This document shows positions 1 through 10,276 of a DNA stretch of 62,000 nucleotides, piece by piece (the stretch's first letter is position 1; each line of letters opens with the position of its first letter). This DNA comes from Mesostigma viride. Its lineage: Eukaryota; Streptophyta; Mesostigmatophyceae; Mesostigmatales; Mesostigmataceae. The position numbers and the translations under genes are program-made. The DNA lies in contig RPFO01000164.1 of the NCBI GenBank assembly GCA_009746045.1, positions 3,942,765 to 4,004,764 of the forward strand, in the 5' to 3' direction. The notes below the pieces were generated by a model. It saw only the letters and a program-made list of their open reading frames with translations, had not been told where the DNA came from and made no database searches.

Positions 1-1545
1 CTCCCACTGCTGCCTAGCCTGGCTGTACGTTAAGCCTCGAAAGAGGAGTGCATCCGGGGGCTGGCCAGCCGTCAGACGTCGCAGGAGCCACAAAGAAAGT
101 GGATCCCGGACGAGGACGTGCTGGGCCGCCCCCTGCGCAGTTTTGGGGTTGCGCAGCACAAGGGCACCGACCATGGGCCCTGGCTCGAGAAGGGGGTGGC
201 CGGGATGAGCCACATCCCGAACCCGCAGCCCTAGCGCCTCGCTAATGCGTAAATACTGCTGGAAAGCAATAATAATCAACGCACTCAAATGCACCTGTCG
301 ACGTGAAACTAGCAACAGGGCAGTGAAATAGCAAAGGCGCCAGGGCATAGGCGGAGGGCTGACAGCCGGAACAAGCCGCTGCCAACCTGCTAGCAGGCGG
401 TCCGCCAGTACCCAATTCCGAACAATGTCGGGGTAGTACAGGTGCAGACAGGCCTTGGCATGCTGGCATAAGGTACGCCCCCGCCCGCCTCTGGCATGGT
501 AGACAGCAGAAATCCACTCACAGAAAATGGCTTCGGCGTCAGCTGGGTCGACAGGGCCAGGTGGCGCCCACGCCACGTAGACAGCCGCCGCACGTCGGTA
601 CGCTGGCAAGGTAGACACAGGGTTGACTGTGCCCTCCAAAAGTGCCAAGTCCCGAGGGCGTCGCGCCCCCTCAGGCCCAGGGTTGGGATGCACGTCACCA
701 CACCGGGTCAAGTCAGGAACCCAAGCGCCACGCCGACTGGCCTTGTCAGCTGGGTTGTGGTCGGTAGCCACCCAGACCCAGTGGCTCTGCATGTCGCCAG
801 CCAGTGACAGAGCGCAGTAGCGTCGAACCAGCTGGTTGAGACGGTAGGAAGACGACCGCCCTCTGACAAACGCCCCCACCACAGCACTGGAGTCTACGAG
901 CCGGACGACTCGCTTACCCCGACACGCCTTGGTCCGGCACGACCACTCGACCCCCTGTGTCGCAGCAATCGCCTCCTTGACGTTGATGTGGTTAGGCTGC
1001 CCCCGCCACCGGTAGGACAGTGCCGTACGCCAGTGGCCACTATCCAGCAGGCTGTAGTCCCCCTCCTCCATGCGCTCCAGGTCCCAGTCCTCCCCAGACG
1101 TTAAAGCTGTCGTCCGCCACCCCCGCGCTTCGCGCCGGGTCGCCAGCCGGGCACAATCGGCCCCAGGCAGGTCCCTGTAGACCACCCCACCGCCGGAGCC
1201 GCTCGCATCACTTGCGACGACCCGGTCAGAAAGGGGCCGGGCCCTGGCCGCCCTCAAAAAGGGGGCCAGGTCGATCGCCGCCTGAAGCTCCTGGCGGGCC
1301 CCCGCAGGGAGGCGCCAGCGGCGCCCAGGCAGGGAGGCATTCATGGCTGCTAGCAGCCGGTACGTCTCAGACCACACCGAAAGCATGGGGCGGCACAGCA
1401 GATGCATCCACACCCACTTCCCAAGCACAGAACTAAGTTCGCGGTAGTATGTAAACCCGCGATCTAAGATTCTATGAGTAGCGGCGATAACTGCCACCAC
1501 ACGCTCAGGAACAGGCACCACGTCACCATCCTTTGGTGAATGACC
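1..1545 (-). CDS. RNase H and tyrosine recombinase part of DIRS-like pol (partial)
   Basis: From about 1545 down to the window edge the minus strand is open in the frame whose codons begin (low coordinate) at 1 mod 3. RNase H comes first: the leading Asp lies in SDASGSGGGV (Asp codon at 1207-1209), a later Asp in LVDSSAVVGAF, and the domain ends with DHNPADKASRR. A 2A-like GDVHPNPGP follows at 673-699. Next is a helical N-terminal recombinase region and then the tyrosine-recombinase box I motif, LRISEALGLRVRDV, with its catalytic Arg at 247-249. The box II region and the nucleophilic Tyr lie beyond position 1. The recombinase would join the circular cDNA intermediate to the target without a target-site duplication. 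Confidence 0.88.
673..699 (-). other. 2A-like ribosome-skipping motif inside DIRS pol
   Basis: The codons read GDVHPNPGP, between the end of RNase H and the start of the recombinase. The 2A consensus is D-[V/I]-E-x-N-P-G-P, and here His replaces Glu. Skipping at the final Gly-Pro would release RT-RNase H from the recombinase during translation. Activity is inferred from the motif and its placement at a domain boundary; it is not shown. Confidence 0.6.
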
Positions 1546-2666
1546 CCCACCGCCTGCACACCAGTCTGCTCTGCTGTCGCCCGTACCACCTTGTCAGACT
1601 TCTGCACCAGCCCAACAGCGGCGTAGGCAGCCTGAACACGATCTAGCTGCTGATTCACCCCATCCACCGACGCACAGTGGGTGAAATGGAGGTCATCGAT
1701 CGTCACAGCATGCATACCTTCCAGATCCTGCCGAGATTCGAAGCACGGCGAGGGCGCCAAGGGCGCAGCAGGGTCCTCCTCCAGCCTCAGCCGGACGGTC
1801 TCCCCCGCCTCGTTGGCCTCCGCCACCAGGATCAGCGCGGACATGTTGATGCTCAGCCCACGACTAGCCTCCAACGGCGGCTTGGGGCCACAGCGGTACA
1901 ACACAGACTGATGCACACACTGGGCCACCGCGACGGCCAGCTTGTTGCCCATTGGCCAGCACAACATCCACGGCCACACCTTCCGACGAGCCCCACTCAG
2001 GCCCACCAGATCCGACCACACCGGCATCCACGCACAGTACCGCCGCATCCAAACTGGCAGGCGGAGTCTGTTGTAGTACGAATCCAAATCTGATACGCCC
2101 CCAAAAACATCCTCCCCAGCGCGCGTGGGCAAATCGCAAATCACGCCAAGGTGTGGTAAAAAAGCGGGCATAGGATCAGGTAGTGGCATGTTGCCACGCC
2201 GGTTGTCCACAATCAGCCGTATACGGCCGTCGGGCTTTCCGACCCCAAAAGTACCGTTCACCATAGGCGGCTCCTCCTCAAAAAATCCACCCAAAATCCC
2301 CCTCTCCACACACACCGTGCAAACCCGCGCGAACTCCTCCATGCTACACCCCCGCGAGATCCGCATCGACTTCTGCAAGATCCGCTCTGCTGGGCTCAGC
2401 GTCCGTACCATCCTACTCTCATCATTCAAAATTGCTCCCCAAGAGGGGGGTAGTAAGTTCAGCACATCCACTTGGCCACCTTCCCCCGGACCAGGCAAAG
2501 CCAAGCGTGCGGCCACTAACGGTTCGTAAGGGGCTCCTTCAGCATATTCACCCCCATCCACTACAGATCCTGCCATTGCCGCTACGGAACCACCGTTCCG
2601 GCGGACAAAGGACCTGCAAGCATCATCGATCCCATCTAGGGCCGCCTGCTGCAGAGGCCCGGGCAC
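1464..2666 (-). CDS. Reverse transcriptase part of DIRS-like pol
   Basis: About 400 codons encode the RT. The fingers region has the IRLIVDNRRGN segment. Motif A is DLDSYYNRL at about residues 193-201 (positions 2064-2090). A PMGNKLAVAVAQ segment fits motif B. Motif C is T-IDDL (positions 1689-1703), the catalytic aspartate pair. The frame is open upstream of 2666, which is a GTG, but I see no good ATG there; the first internal ATG is at 2574-2576. A downstream start or a frameshift from gag is possible. The frame ends at 1464 only because of a shift in a run of five C at 1544-1548. In the neighbouring frame the protein runs straight on into RNase H, so RT, RNase H and recombinase were one polyprotein. 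Confidence 0.9.
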   Translation of the reverse strand: MPGPLQQAALDGIDDACRSFVRRNGGSVAAMAGSVVDGGEYAEGAPYEPLVAARLALPGPGEGGQVDVLNLLPPSWGAILNDESRMVRTLSPAERILQKSMRISRGCSMEEFARVCTVCVERGILGGFFEEEPPMVNGTFGVGKPDGRIRLIVDNRRGNMPLPDPMPAFLPHLGVICDLPTRAGEDVFGGVSDLDSYYNRLRLPVWMRRYCAWMPVWSDLVGLSGARRKVWPWMLCWPMGNKLAVAVAQCVHQSVLYRCGPKPPLEASRGLSINMSALILVAEANEAGETVRLRLEEDPAAPLAPSPCFESRQDLEGMHAVTIDDLHFTHCASVDGVNQQLDRVQAAYAAVGLVQKSDKVVRATAEQTGVQAVGVIHQRMVTWCLFLSVWWQLSPLLIES

Positions 2667-2862
2667 ACGGGCTGAATCTACAGCAGGCGGGTCTCGCCCC
2701 CCCCCCCCATCCAGTTTAACGCCCTAACCGTCTGACAGGCTAGTGTGCGAGCATTAAAAGCCCGACTCATCCTATCGCGCCTACGGCCTGAGCGTACCTG
2801 CTGCCACCAGTCACGAGGTGGCAGGGGTGCTGGAAGAGGTAGTGGAAGAAGGCACCGCTCCC

Positions 2863-3966
2863 TCACTTGTTGTTGTTGGACGGGCCGCCCTGCCCCTTCT
2901 TGCCGGGACCCTGCTCCAGCTTGTGCTGCAGCTTCCCCATGCTCATCGCCGCCCGCACCGCCGGAGACGCCAGCATTGCTCCACCCTCCTGGAATGGCAG
3001 CATTGCCGACGGCGTCCCCTTCCAACCCGTCGACCCCACATCCACCAGCTGGCATGCCGTGATCAGCTTTGCCAGGTACTCGGCTGCTGCCAGCTCCAGA
3101 ATTACTTCGGAGCGTGGCGTGGCCCAGTAGCCAAATTCTGTCACCATCGTGTCCAGAATTCCTGCCATCTGCAGGAGCAGCATCCGCCTCTCCCCGCTGG
3201 CTGAGCTGCCGTGCATCGTCAGCATTAACGATGCACGGATGGACTTCCCCCCCACGCTCTCCGCGTAGTCCAGCATTCCCGGCAGCACCGCCTCCAGCAT
3301 GTTGCTCACCAGCACCGGCACTGCATGCCCACTCAGCGCCACCCCCTTCGTGCGCGCCAGCCTGCCAGCAGCCGTCGCTGCGGCTGGGCTTGCAGCTGCT
3401 GGAGTCTTTGCCTGGTCCAGCAGCTTCGACATAGCCGATATTAGGTCGCCAATATCTCCGCCAGTGCGGGCGTTGCCCGGCCGGGATGGAAGCCCTCCAG
3501 CTGGCGTTGCATAGCCCGTCTCGGTCCCCAGCAGCCGACCTAGGTTTCGGTCCAGGTCCGCCACAGCCTGGTCGATCGCCCCAGGAGCGCCATCGTCCTC
3601 CCCAGCGCCCGCTCCACCATGCCCCGCCCCTCCGCTTCCACCTGCCGAAGGGGGAACACCCCCCGTTCCCACCGCACCTGCTGACACTGGTGGGTCCGGC
3701 TCTGCAATAGCCTCCCCCAGTTGCGCTGCTAGCACATCGGCCAGGGCCTCCTCCCCATCCCAGTCGCTGACAAACCCCCGTTCCTCCAGGACGTCCATGA
3801 CGTTCTTGGCACGCCCCGGAGTGAGCTTCTGGATCCGCTCTAGCCAGTTCCCCTCCCCTAGGATCTTCTGAACCGCAGTGGCGGCCTCCTTTGGGGTGCA
3901 TCCCTCCTTGGCTGCTTGCTTGAGTTTCGCTAGGAAATTCCGGTCTGGGGCTGTCACTGTGGACAT
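2863..3966 (-). CDS. Gag-like protein of the DIRS-like element
   Basis: This 367-residue ORF has a genuine ATG and ends in TGA. It lies directly upstream of the reverse transcriptase on the same strand, the usual place for a retroelement gag. The first 90 residues are charged and probably helical. A Gly/Ala/Pro-rich linker follows (about residues 95-190), then a more ordered, Leu/Met-rich second half. The C terminus is basic and Gln/Gly/Asn-rich (ends GGPSNNNK), suiting nucleic-acid binding. There is no CCHC zinc knuckle. I know no specific homologue, and the gag call rests on position and composition. Presumed role: packaging element RNA for reverse transcription. Confidence 0.65.
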   Translation of the reverse strand: MSTVTAPDRNFLAKLKQAAKEGCTPKEAATAVQKILGEGNWLERIQKLTPGRAKNVMDVLEERGFVSDWDGEEALADVLAAQLGEAIAEPDPPVSAGAVGTGGVPPSAGGSGGAGHGGAGAGEDDGAPGAIDQAVADLDRNLGRLLGTETGYATPAGGLPSRPGNARTGGDIGDLISAMSKLLDQAKTPAAASPAAATAAGRLARTKGVALSGHAVPVLVSNMLEAVLPGMLDYAESVGGKSIRASLMLTMHGSSASGERRMLLLQMAGILDTMVTEFGYWATPRSEVILELAAAEYLAKLITACQLVDVGSTGWKGTPSAMLPFQEGGAMLASPAVRAAMSMGKLQHKLEQGPGKKGQGGPSNNNK

Positions 3967-4075
3967 GGTAGGTTATACTGCTTGATGTGTTATCTTGCGT
4001 TTTGTTTTTTGTGTTGTGGTCACGTGAGGTTCTCAGGCAAAAGAAAACAACCTGCTTCCCTAGAATGGAAGCCCA

Positions 4076-4085
4076 CCCTTTATAG
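4076..4085 (-). promoter_or_regulatory. Candidate TATA box of the DIRS-like element
   Basis: The minus strand reads CTATAAAGGG about 112 bp upstream of the gag ATG, a sensible distance for a TATA box plus a short leader. No initiator or other element was recognised. The position supports transcription of gag and pol from here. Confidence 0.4.
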
Positions 4086-4242
4086 CAACCACCTCTCCAG
4101 CCAACCCCTACCTGGGTGGCTGGGGTACGGGTGCCAGCACAAAAAATATTTTTTCTAAAATTATTTTTTCTTTTGGTGCTATACGGCGTTGCATTCTCCG
4201 CTCAGCAGGTTAGTCATAGATAAAATGAGCATAGCTCACCAA

Positions 4243-6514
4243 ATGGATGGATGGATGGATGGATGGATGGATGGATGGATGGATGGATGGATGGATGGAT
4301 GGATGGATGGATGGATGGATGGATGGATGGATGGATGGATGGATGGATGGATGGATGGATGGATGGATGGATGGATGGATGGATGGATGGATGGATGGAT
4401 GGATGGATGGATGGATGGATGGATGGATGGATGGATGGATGGATGGATGGATGGATGGATGGATGGATGGATGGATGGATGGATGGATGGATGGATGGAT
4501 GGATGGATGGATGGATGGATGGATGGATGGATGGATGGATGGATGGATGGATGGATGGATGGATGGATGGATGGATGGATGGATGGATGGATGGATGGAT
4601 GGATGGATGGATGGATGGATGGATGGATGGATGGATGGATGGATGGATGGATGGATGGATGGATGGATGGATGGATGGATGGATGGATGGATGGATGGAT
4701 GGATGGATGGATGGATGGATGGATGGATGGATGGATGGATGGATGGATGGATGGATGGATGGATGGATGGATGGATGGATGGATGGATGGATGGATGGAT
4801 GGATGGATGGATGGATGGATGGATGGATGGATGGATGGATGGATGGATGGATGGATGGATGGATGGATGGATGGATGGATGGATGGATGGATGGATGGAT
4901 GGATGGATGGATGGATGGATGGATGGATGGATGGATGGATGGATGGATGGATGGATGGATGGATGGATGGATGGATGGATGGATGGATGGATGGATGGAT
5001 GGATGGATGGATGGATGGATGGATGGATGGATGGATGGATGGATGGATGGATGGATGGATGGATGGATGGATGGATGGATGGATGGATGGATGGATGGAT
5101 GGATGGATGGATGGATGGATGGATGGATGGATGGATGGATGGATGGATGGATGGATGGATGGATGGATGGATGGATGGATGGATGGATGGATGGATGGAT
5201 GGATGGATGGATGGATGGATGGATGGATGGATGGATGGATGGATGGATGGATGGATGGATGGATGGATGGATGGATGGATGGATGGATGGATGGATGGAT
5301 GGATGGATGGATGGATGGATGGATGGATGGATGGATGGATGGATGGATGGATGGATGGATGGATGGATGGATGGATGGATGGATGGATGGATGGATGGAT
5401 GGATGGATGGATGGATGGATGGATGGATGGATGGATGGATGGATGGATGGATGGATGGATGGATGGATGGATGGATGGATGGATGGATGGATGGATGGAT
5501 GGATGGATGGATGGATGGATGGATGGATGGATGGATGGATGGATGGATGGATGGATGGATGGATGGATGGATGGATGGATGGATGGATGGATGGATGGAT
5601 GGATGGATGGATGGATGGATGGATGGATGGATGGATGGATGGATGGATGGATGGATGGATGGATGGATGGATGGATGGATGGATGGATGGATGGATGGAT
5701 GGATGGATGGATGGATGGATGGATGGATGGATGGATGGATGGATGGATGGATGGATGGATGGATGGATGGATGGATGGATGGATGGATGGATGGATGGAT
5801 GGATGGATGGATGGATGGATGGATGGATGGATGGATGGATGGATGGATGGATGGATGGATGGATGGATGGATGGATGGATGGATGGATGGATGGATGGAT
5901 GGATGGATGGATGGATGGATGGATGGATGGATGGATGGATGGATGGATGGATGGATGGATGGATGGATGGATGGATGGATGGATGGATGGATGGATGGAT
6001 GGATGGATGGATGGATGGATGGATGGATGGATGGATGGATGGATGGATGGATGGATGGATGGATGGATGGATGGATGGATGGATGGATGGATGGATGGAT
6101 GGATGGATGGATGGATGGATGGATGGATGGATGGATGGATGGATGGATGGATGGATGGATGGATGGATGGATGGATGGATGGATGGATGGATGGATGGAT
6201 GGATGGATGGATGGATGGATGGATGGATGGATGGATGGATGGATGGATGGATGGATGGATGGATGGATGGATGGATGGATGGATGGATGGATGGATGGAT
6301 GGATGGATGGATGGATGGATGGATGGATGGATGGATGGATGGATGGATGGATGGATGGATGGATGGATGGATGGATGGATGGATGGATGGATGGATGGAT
6401 GGATGGATGGATGGATGGATGGATGGATGGATGGATGGATGGATGGATGGATGGATGGATGGATGGATGGATGGATGGATGGATGGATGGATGGATGGAT
6501 GGATGGATGGATGG
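4243..6514. repeat. Perfect (ATGG)568 tetranucleotide array
   Basis: The array is 2,272 bp of uninterrupted ATGG units (568 exact copies) with no variant unit. Because 12 bp is a common multiple of 4 and 3 and no frame contains a stop, long spurious ORFs (repeating Met-Asp-Gly-Trp or His-Pro-Ser-Ile) appear on both strands. They are not genes. On the minus strand it is a (CCAT)n tract directly following the 3' end of a LINE. The second copy of that LINE end, at 9.6 kb, is also followed by CCAT units, so this is best read as a greatly expanded LINE 3' tail. The true length may differ because assemblers often misjudge such arrays. Confidence 0.97.
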
Positions 6515-6689
6515 GTGCACGCAATCCTACCGGTCTAAGCTATCTACAAAACAATCCTTTTATATCTAATCTACAAAAAAACAGTCCTATGTTATATCTA
6601 TGATGCTCGCGACCCTAGGGGTCTTGGCTAGCATGCCTCCCTGGTTTGCAAACACGCTCCTTCCCCACTGCAGGGGGGTTGTTGGCCCT

Positions 6690-6790
6690 ATTAGCGGGGG
6701 GGTGGGGGTGGAGGTGGGGGTGGAGAAGGGTAGTGCTGGAGGTGGGGGTGGGGGTGGAGGGGGTGGGGGGGGAGGAGGGTGGCGATTGGG
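6690..6790. repeat. G-rich low-complexity tract
   Basis: The plus strand is almost pure G with occasional T and A, in runs such as GGTGGGGGTGGAGG. On the minus strand it encodes the Pro-rich end of the LINE ORF1. It is capable of forming G-quadruplexes and probably marks the site of the ORF1-ORF2 deletion junction. Confidence 0.7.
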
Positions 6791-8410
6791 TTGATGCTTT
6801 TCAACGCATCGAGTCTTTCTTTCAGGGCGGATATGCGTCCTCTTCGTCCTGGCTGGGGTCGCTGGCGTGTCAACTGAGCCTCGTCCCGCTCAAGGCGGGC
6901 CAAGAGGCGAGAGTGAGGCTGGAAAATTGGCGGGAGGGTTGACCGTGGCGTGCCTGGCGACCTTGCATCCCGATCATCCTCGCACGGTGCGACATGGAGA
7001 TGGACATGGACCTGTTTATTAATAAAGGCTGTGCCCAAAGCCTGTTGTACCGCCAGGCCGCGAATGGTGTGCCCTTACCGGGCGCCCTCCATGCCGAGGA
7101 CGTGCGTTGACGACGACGATGCAGCAGGGGCGTGCTTGGGGTGTGGCTTGTGCCGCTTGTTGGGAGCTTGCACGGCCGTGGGCTTCCCGTCAATGAAAAG
7201 AACGGGGATGCCGTTGACAAGGCAGACGTAGGTGCGAATGCCGTCATTCCTGGCCTGGACTGCTGCCTCGCTTCCCAGCAGGCCATTCTTGATGGCGAGC
7301 TGTGCTGGAGAGAGTAGGTCGTCGATGCTGGGCTTGCCTCTCCCGCCCAGAAGCTTGCGGGCCTGCAGGACTTTCACCTTGCTGGCAACACTCGCGATGG
7401 TCACCCGGATGGGGCCAGGTTGGCCTACCATCCATGCTGCCGACTCAATTGATGCGAATCCGCCCATTGCCTAGATGCAACAAATCCACGATGACTGTCG
7501 TGTGCAGACGCTGGGCAAGCATGGTGTCCCTTTCTTGGGGACCCCCTACCGTGAACAAACGTACCACAATACTGCGTGAGCGTTGGTCGTCTTCAATTGC
7601 GGTCTTGTGGGCCGCTGCCCCCCGCCGGGCAGTGTCCGCCATCATGTTAGCAATGTCAGCCTGCTTCACCATGGTTGCATAGCTGGGAGGTGATTGGGCT
7701 GCCGGTTGGGACGAGGTGGCCACAGCTGCCTTCACCTCGGCCATACTGGTGCGTAGTGCGGAGGTGTCCTGGCGCAGAGTAGACGACAGGTCGTCGAGCT
7801 GGGCGGCCATGGCCGCGGCTGTCTGGTTGAGCTGTTGCAGGTCGGCTTCCGGGGAAGCACTAAGAGTGTGGGCGGGGCCTTGCTGGGCGTCCTTGTAGGC
7901 GGCAATGAGTGCCCGTAGGCTTGGGGCCTGCGCGTGGCTCAAGAATACATAAAGTCGAAGCTGTGACGCATCCATGTCGTAATTGTCTTCCACTGCGATA
8001 GTGTTGCCTGTGCTTGTAGCGAAGAGCTCGATGTCATGGGCTGCCATGTATCGTAGCACGGCCATAGCCTGCTCCGCGGAAAGCGCAAAGAAGGCATGGT
8101 CGGGCACGTCCTGGCCCAGCAGAAAAGACTCTGGGGGATAGGCAGCGTCCTCGGTAGCATCATCAACGGGGGCGTCCTCCCTGGTTGCCCCGCTGGGAAG
8201 TGAACCCGATGGCGGAGGGACCTGACGATCCATCTCGTCCTCAAGTCCTGCACAATGTCGCTTGAAGGGGGCGTTAATGGCCTCGTCGTCGGCCTGTGGC
8301 TGCGTCGCTGTGGTTTCCGGCGCTGCTGCGATTAGTTGCGAAATGGTGTTGGGCGCTGATTCTTCCCCATCTGCGGGAGGAGGGGAGGCGGCTGGCTGGG
8401 ATTCCGCCAT
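6691..8410 (-). pseudogene. LINE ORF1 protein (coiled coil plus RRM-like RNA-binding region), frame-broken
   Basis: The ATG is at 8408-8410. An acidic, Pro/Ala-rich N terminus is followed by a likely coiled coil (LQQLNQTAAAMAAQLDDL and onward). An RNA-binding region comes next, with SRSIVVRLFTV and IRVTIASVASKVKVLQARK, a LSPAQLAIKNGLL helix and VCLVNGIPVLFIDGK. This arrangement is typical of L1-type ORF1p, which coats element RNA as a trimer. The frame is broken once at about 7461 by one extra nucleotide: 8410-7445 reads in one frame and 7467-6691 in another. A TAA at 7075-7077 interrupts the second frame, although a sensible sequence continues after it and includes a second charged helix. 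The tail is Pro/His-rich. The copy is probably dead. Confidence 0.72.
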
Positions 8411-8639
8411 AGCTTAATCCGGAAACGACGAAATCTACCTGTGCCGAGTTTTATTATAGCTTACGAAATCCTGGGCGATGGCTGCAGAAAATTATATCAG
8501 CGCGTTTGTCTTGAGAAGACGATTCTATTGCAACCAATCCGATGTAATTTCATGGCCGGAGTCAAAAGTTATGAGCATTCTCGTATATTGTATTCCGTCA
8601 CCGTAAAACCGGACAACGAGCCAGTCTCGTAGAGCCAGA

Positions 8640-9388
8640 ATATACCATAACGCCAGGCGCGCTGGTTGTCTCCTTGATACCATAACAACGTAGATACTGG
8701 GGCTATGTGAGTGAAGCTAAGTGCTTGGAAGGTCGCCACTATCATTATAATGCTTGATCCGTGTGCGTGTTTGTAATAGAGGCTGTGGATTCCTCATGTT
8801 TACGTGCAATACCCGTGGCAGGCTATTGCTGCCTGCAGTGCTGCGCGACAGCCCCGGCCGTGCAATTGTGTGTGAGGGGTCCCTTGGGGAGCATGCCATG
8901 TCATGCCATGCTTACCATGTCGTGGGGAAAACTCGTAAGGTCCAAAAGACACGTTAAAGGCCAAGAGAACTGAGTACTAGTGTCTTTTTTATGCTTGTAT
9001 CTATGGTCATGCTGTGTTTATGGTGCCGCCGCAGCGACAACCTGTTTTATTAAATCATCAATAAATAGTTAAATTAATTAAATTAAATTGGAACATATCT
9101 CCGTCGGGAGTACATGTAGCACATATCCCTGGGAAGGGGCATATGGCTTTTAATACACTCTGGGCTACTTCCTGCAACGGTAGGGTGTAAACTACACCTG
9201 CTCTGGGTGCACAAATTAACTAGTTATTGGGGCTATATGACTGATGTTAAGTGCTGGGAACCCCAAAACAATCATAGTAATGCATGACCTATGCTCTTAT
9301 TTGGAATAAAGTTCGTTGGCTGATTGTAATTTCATGCAACACCCGATTTATAAAATGGCCTCAATTGAGGCCTTTTTATTGGTATAGC
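8640..9388 (+). repeat. Dispersed repeat, copy 1, ending in a 16-bp palindrome
   Basis: This stretch is closely similar to 41930-42487 in the same orientation. It starts near the GGGGCTATGTGAGTGAAGC segment and ends with the perfect palindrome GGCCTCAATTGAGGCC (9357-9372) followed by a T run. Within the copy, 8698-8800 and 9226-9330 are themselves diverged duplicates. No convincing coding frame was seen; short ORFs around 8754-8973 are conserved between copies only as DNA. Confidence 0.75.
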
Positions 9389-9389
9389 T

Positions 9390-9636
9390 AGAGCAGCTCG
9401 CAGAGGACATGCGGGGCCTAGGACTCTCCGTGATTTGGAAAAAGATGATGGACAAGGCCAAGTGGGATCAGGTCATAGAGGACAACAAGCCCCCTTCAGT
9501 GGGGAAGCCGCGTGTTTGCACACGTGGGAAGCATGCTAGACAAGACCCTAGCTAGGGTCGCGGCAATAGATAGAGCAGGATTGTTTTGTAGATCGATAGA
9601 TTAGACCGGTAGGATTGCGCGTACCCATCCATCCAT
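9390..9636 (+). mobile_element. 5'-truncated LINE 3' end (ORF2 C terminus, 3' UTR, CCAT tail)
   Basis: The plus strand encodes the last codons of a LINE ORF2, from LEQLAEDMRGLGLS through VGKPRVCTRGKHARQDPS to a TAG. A 3' UTR similar to the reverse complement of 6515-6620 follows, then a short tail of three CCAT units and an A-rich stretch. It belongs to the same family as the ORF1-only element to its left but lies in the opposite orientation. Relative to that copy it carries 4-bp insertions at about 9549-9556 (CTAG doubled) and at 9592-9597 (creating ATCGAT). Confidence 0.75.
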
Positions 9637-10112
9637 TAAAAATAAAAATTAAATTATTACATGACTCCGTTGGCAGATCATGTAGCACATATTCCCTTGC
9701 TGCATGGATGGAGGTGGGCGAACACATCAAACTTTTCCCGCGGAGGGCTGGCCAGAAAATTCCTTCACACGTGCCCGACTGAGCTGGACGGTACGGACCA
9801 AATTTCGGTGCACCGTGAGGCCAAAAAGCTATGTCGGCTGATTTAATGGCGGTGACCTTGATGGATGCCATTTAGGCATTATTAACGCTGGAAACTTTTG
9901 CTGCATATGCTCCGAGATGTGCGATCGCTCATGATATTTTTTTTAATATTTTACCGACGTGTTGCAAGCTGAAAAAAATAATCGCGCGGGGGTGGGTGCG
10001 AGCCTGCCGACCCTTTTGCGGGCTGCTGTCCGCAGATGCAAAAAAGTACACCGTCGCGTTACTCCATCCACCACTCAGTTAGCGTGCACTGAGAGCGAAT
10101 TCATCTTCGTTG

Positions 10113-10270
10113 GTAAGTCTATTTTAGCGTTAACGTGCGCTTTTCCCGAAAAAAATTCAGTTCGTTTTCTTTCCTCGTTAAATCTGCTAGTGGGTGCTTC
10201 GGAGCTCTAAAAACCCTGAAATCCACCGCCCCCCCCCCCCTCCCCCCGATGCTCACTGTTTATTGCTCAG
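10113..10270 (+). other. Probable 5'UTR intron of the R1 gene
   Basis: The sequence starts GTAAGT and ends TTTATTGCTCAG, immediately before the ATCATCATG that begins the downstream ORF. Splicing does not join it to a long upstream frame, so it would lie in the leader. The same splice signals are present in the second R1 copy (about 27900-28055). A C homopolymer lies inside. Confidence 0.55.
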
Positions 10271-10276
10271 ATCATC

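Larger units (their letters stand above)
1..4200 (-). mobile_element. DIRS-like tyrosine-recombinase retrotransposon, cut by the window edge
   Basis: Reading on the minus strand, the element shows a promoter region, a gag-like ORF, a reverse transcriptase, RNase H, a 2A-like motif and a tyrosine recombinase. An integrase-free retroelement with a tyrosine recombinase is the defining layout of the DIRS order (DIRS/PAT/Kangaroo/TOC types, known from volvocine algae among others). DIRS ends, which are split direct or inverted repeats, could not be checked because the 3' end lies outside the window. The outer 5' boundary is uncertain and placed between the gag promoter and the tetranucleotide array. 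Pol is interrupted by one frameshift, so this copy is either inactive or carries a sequencing error. Confidence 0.85.
4243..8435 (-). mobile_element. ORF1-only LINE (HAL1-like deletion derivative) with (CCAT)n tail
   Basis: On the minus strand the element has a LINE ORF1 (8410 down to 6691), then a short stretch homologous to the last codons of ORF2 (about 6690-6620), a 3' UTR to 6515 and the CCAT tail. The homology comes from the second copy at 9390-9636: there ORF2 ends VGKPRVCTRGKHARQDP, and here the matching frame reads VGKERVCKPGRHASQDP. Almost all of ORF2 (endonuclease and RT) is therefore missing by internal deletion, as in mammalian HAL1 elements. The upstream boundary is approximate and no target-site duplication was identified. 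Confidence 0.7.

Noticed and set aside
4189-6603. Very long ORFs of repeating Met-Asp-Gly-Trp (plus) and His-Pro-Ser-Ile (minus)
   Set aside because: They arise because a tetranucleotide repeat without stops is open in all frames. No codon bias, start context or homology supports a protein.
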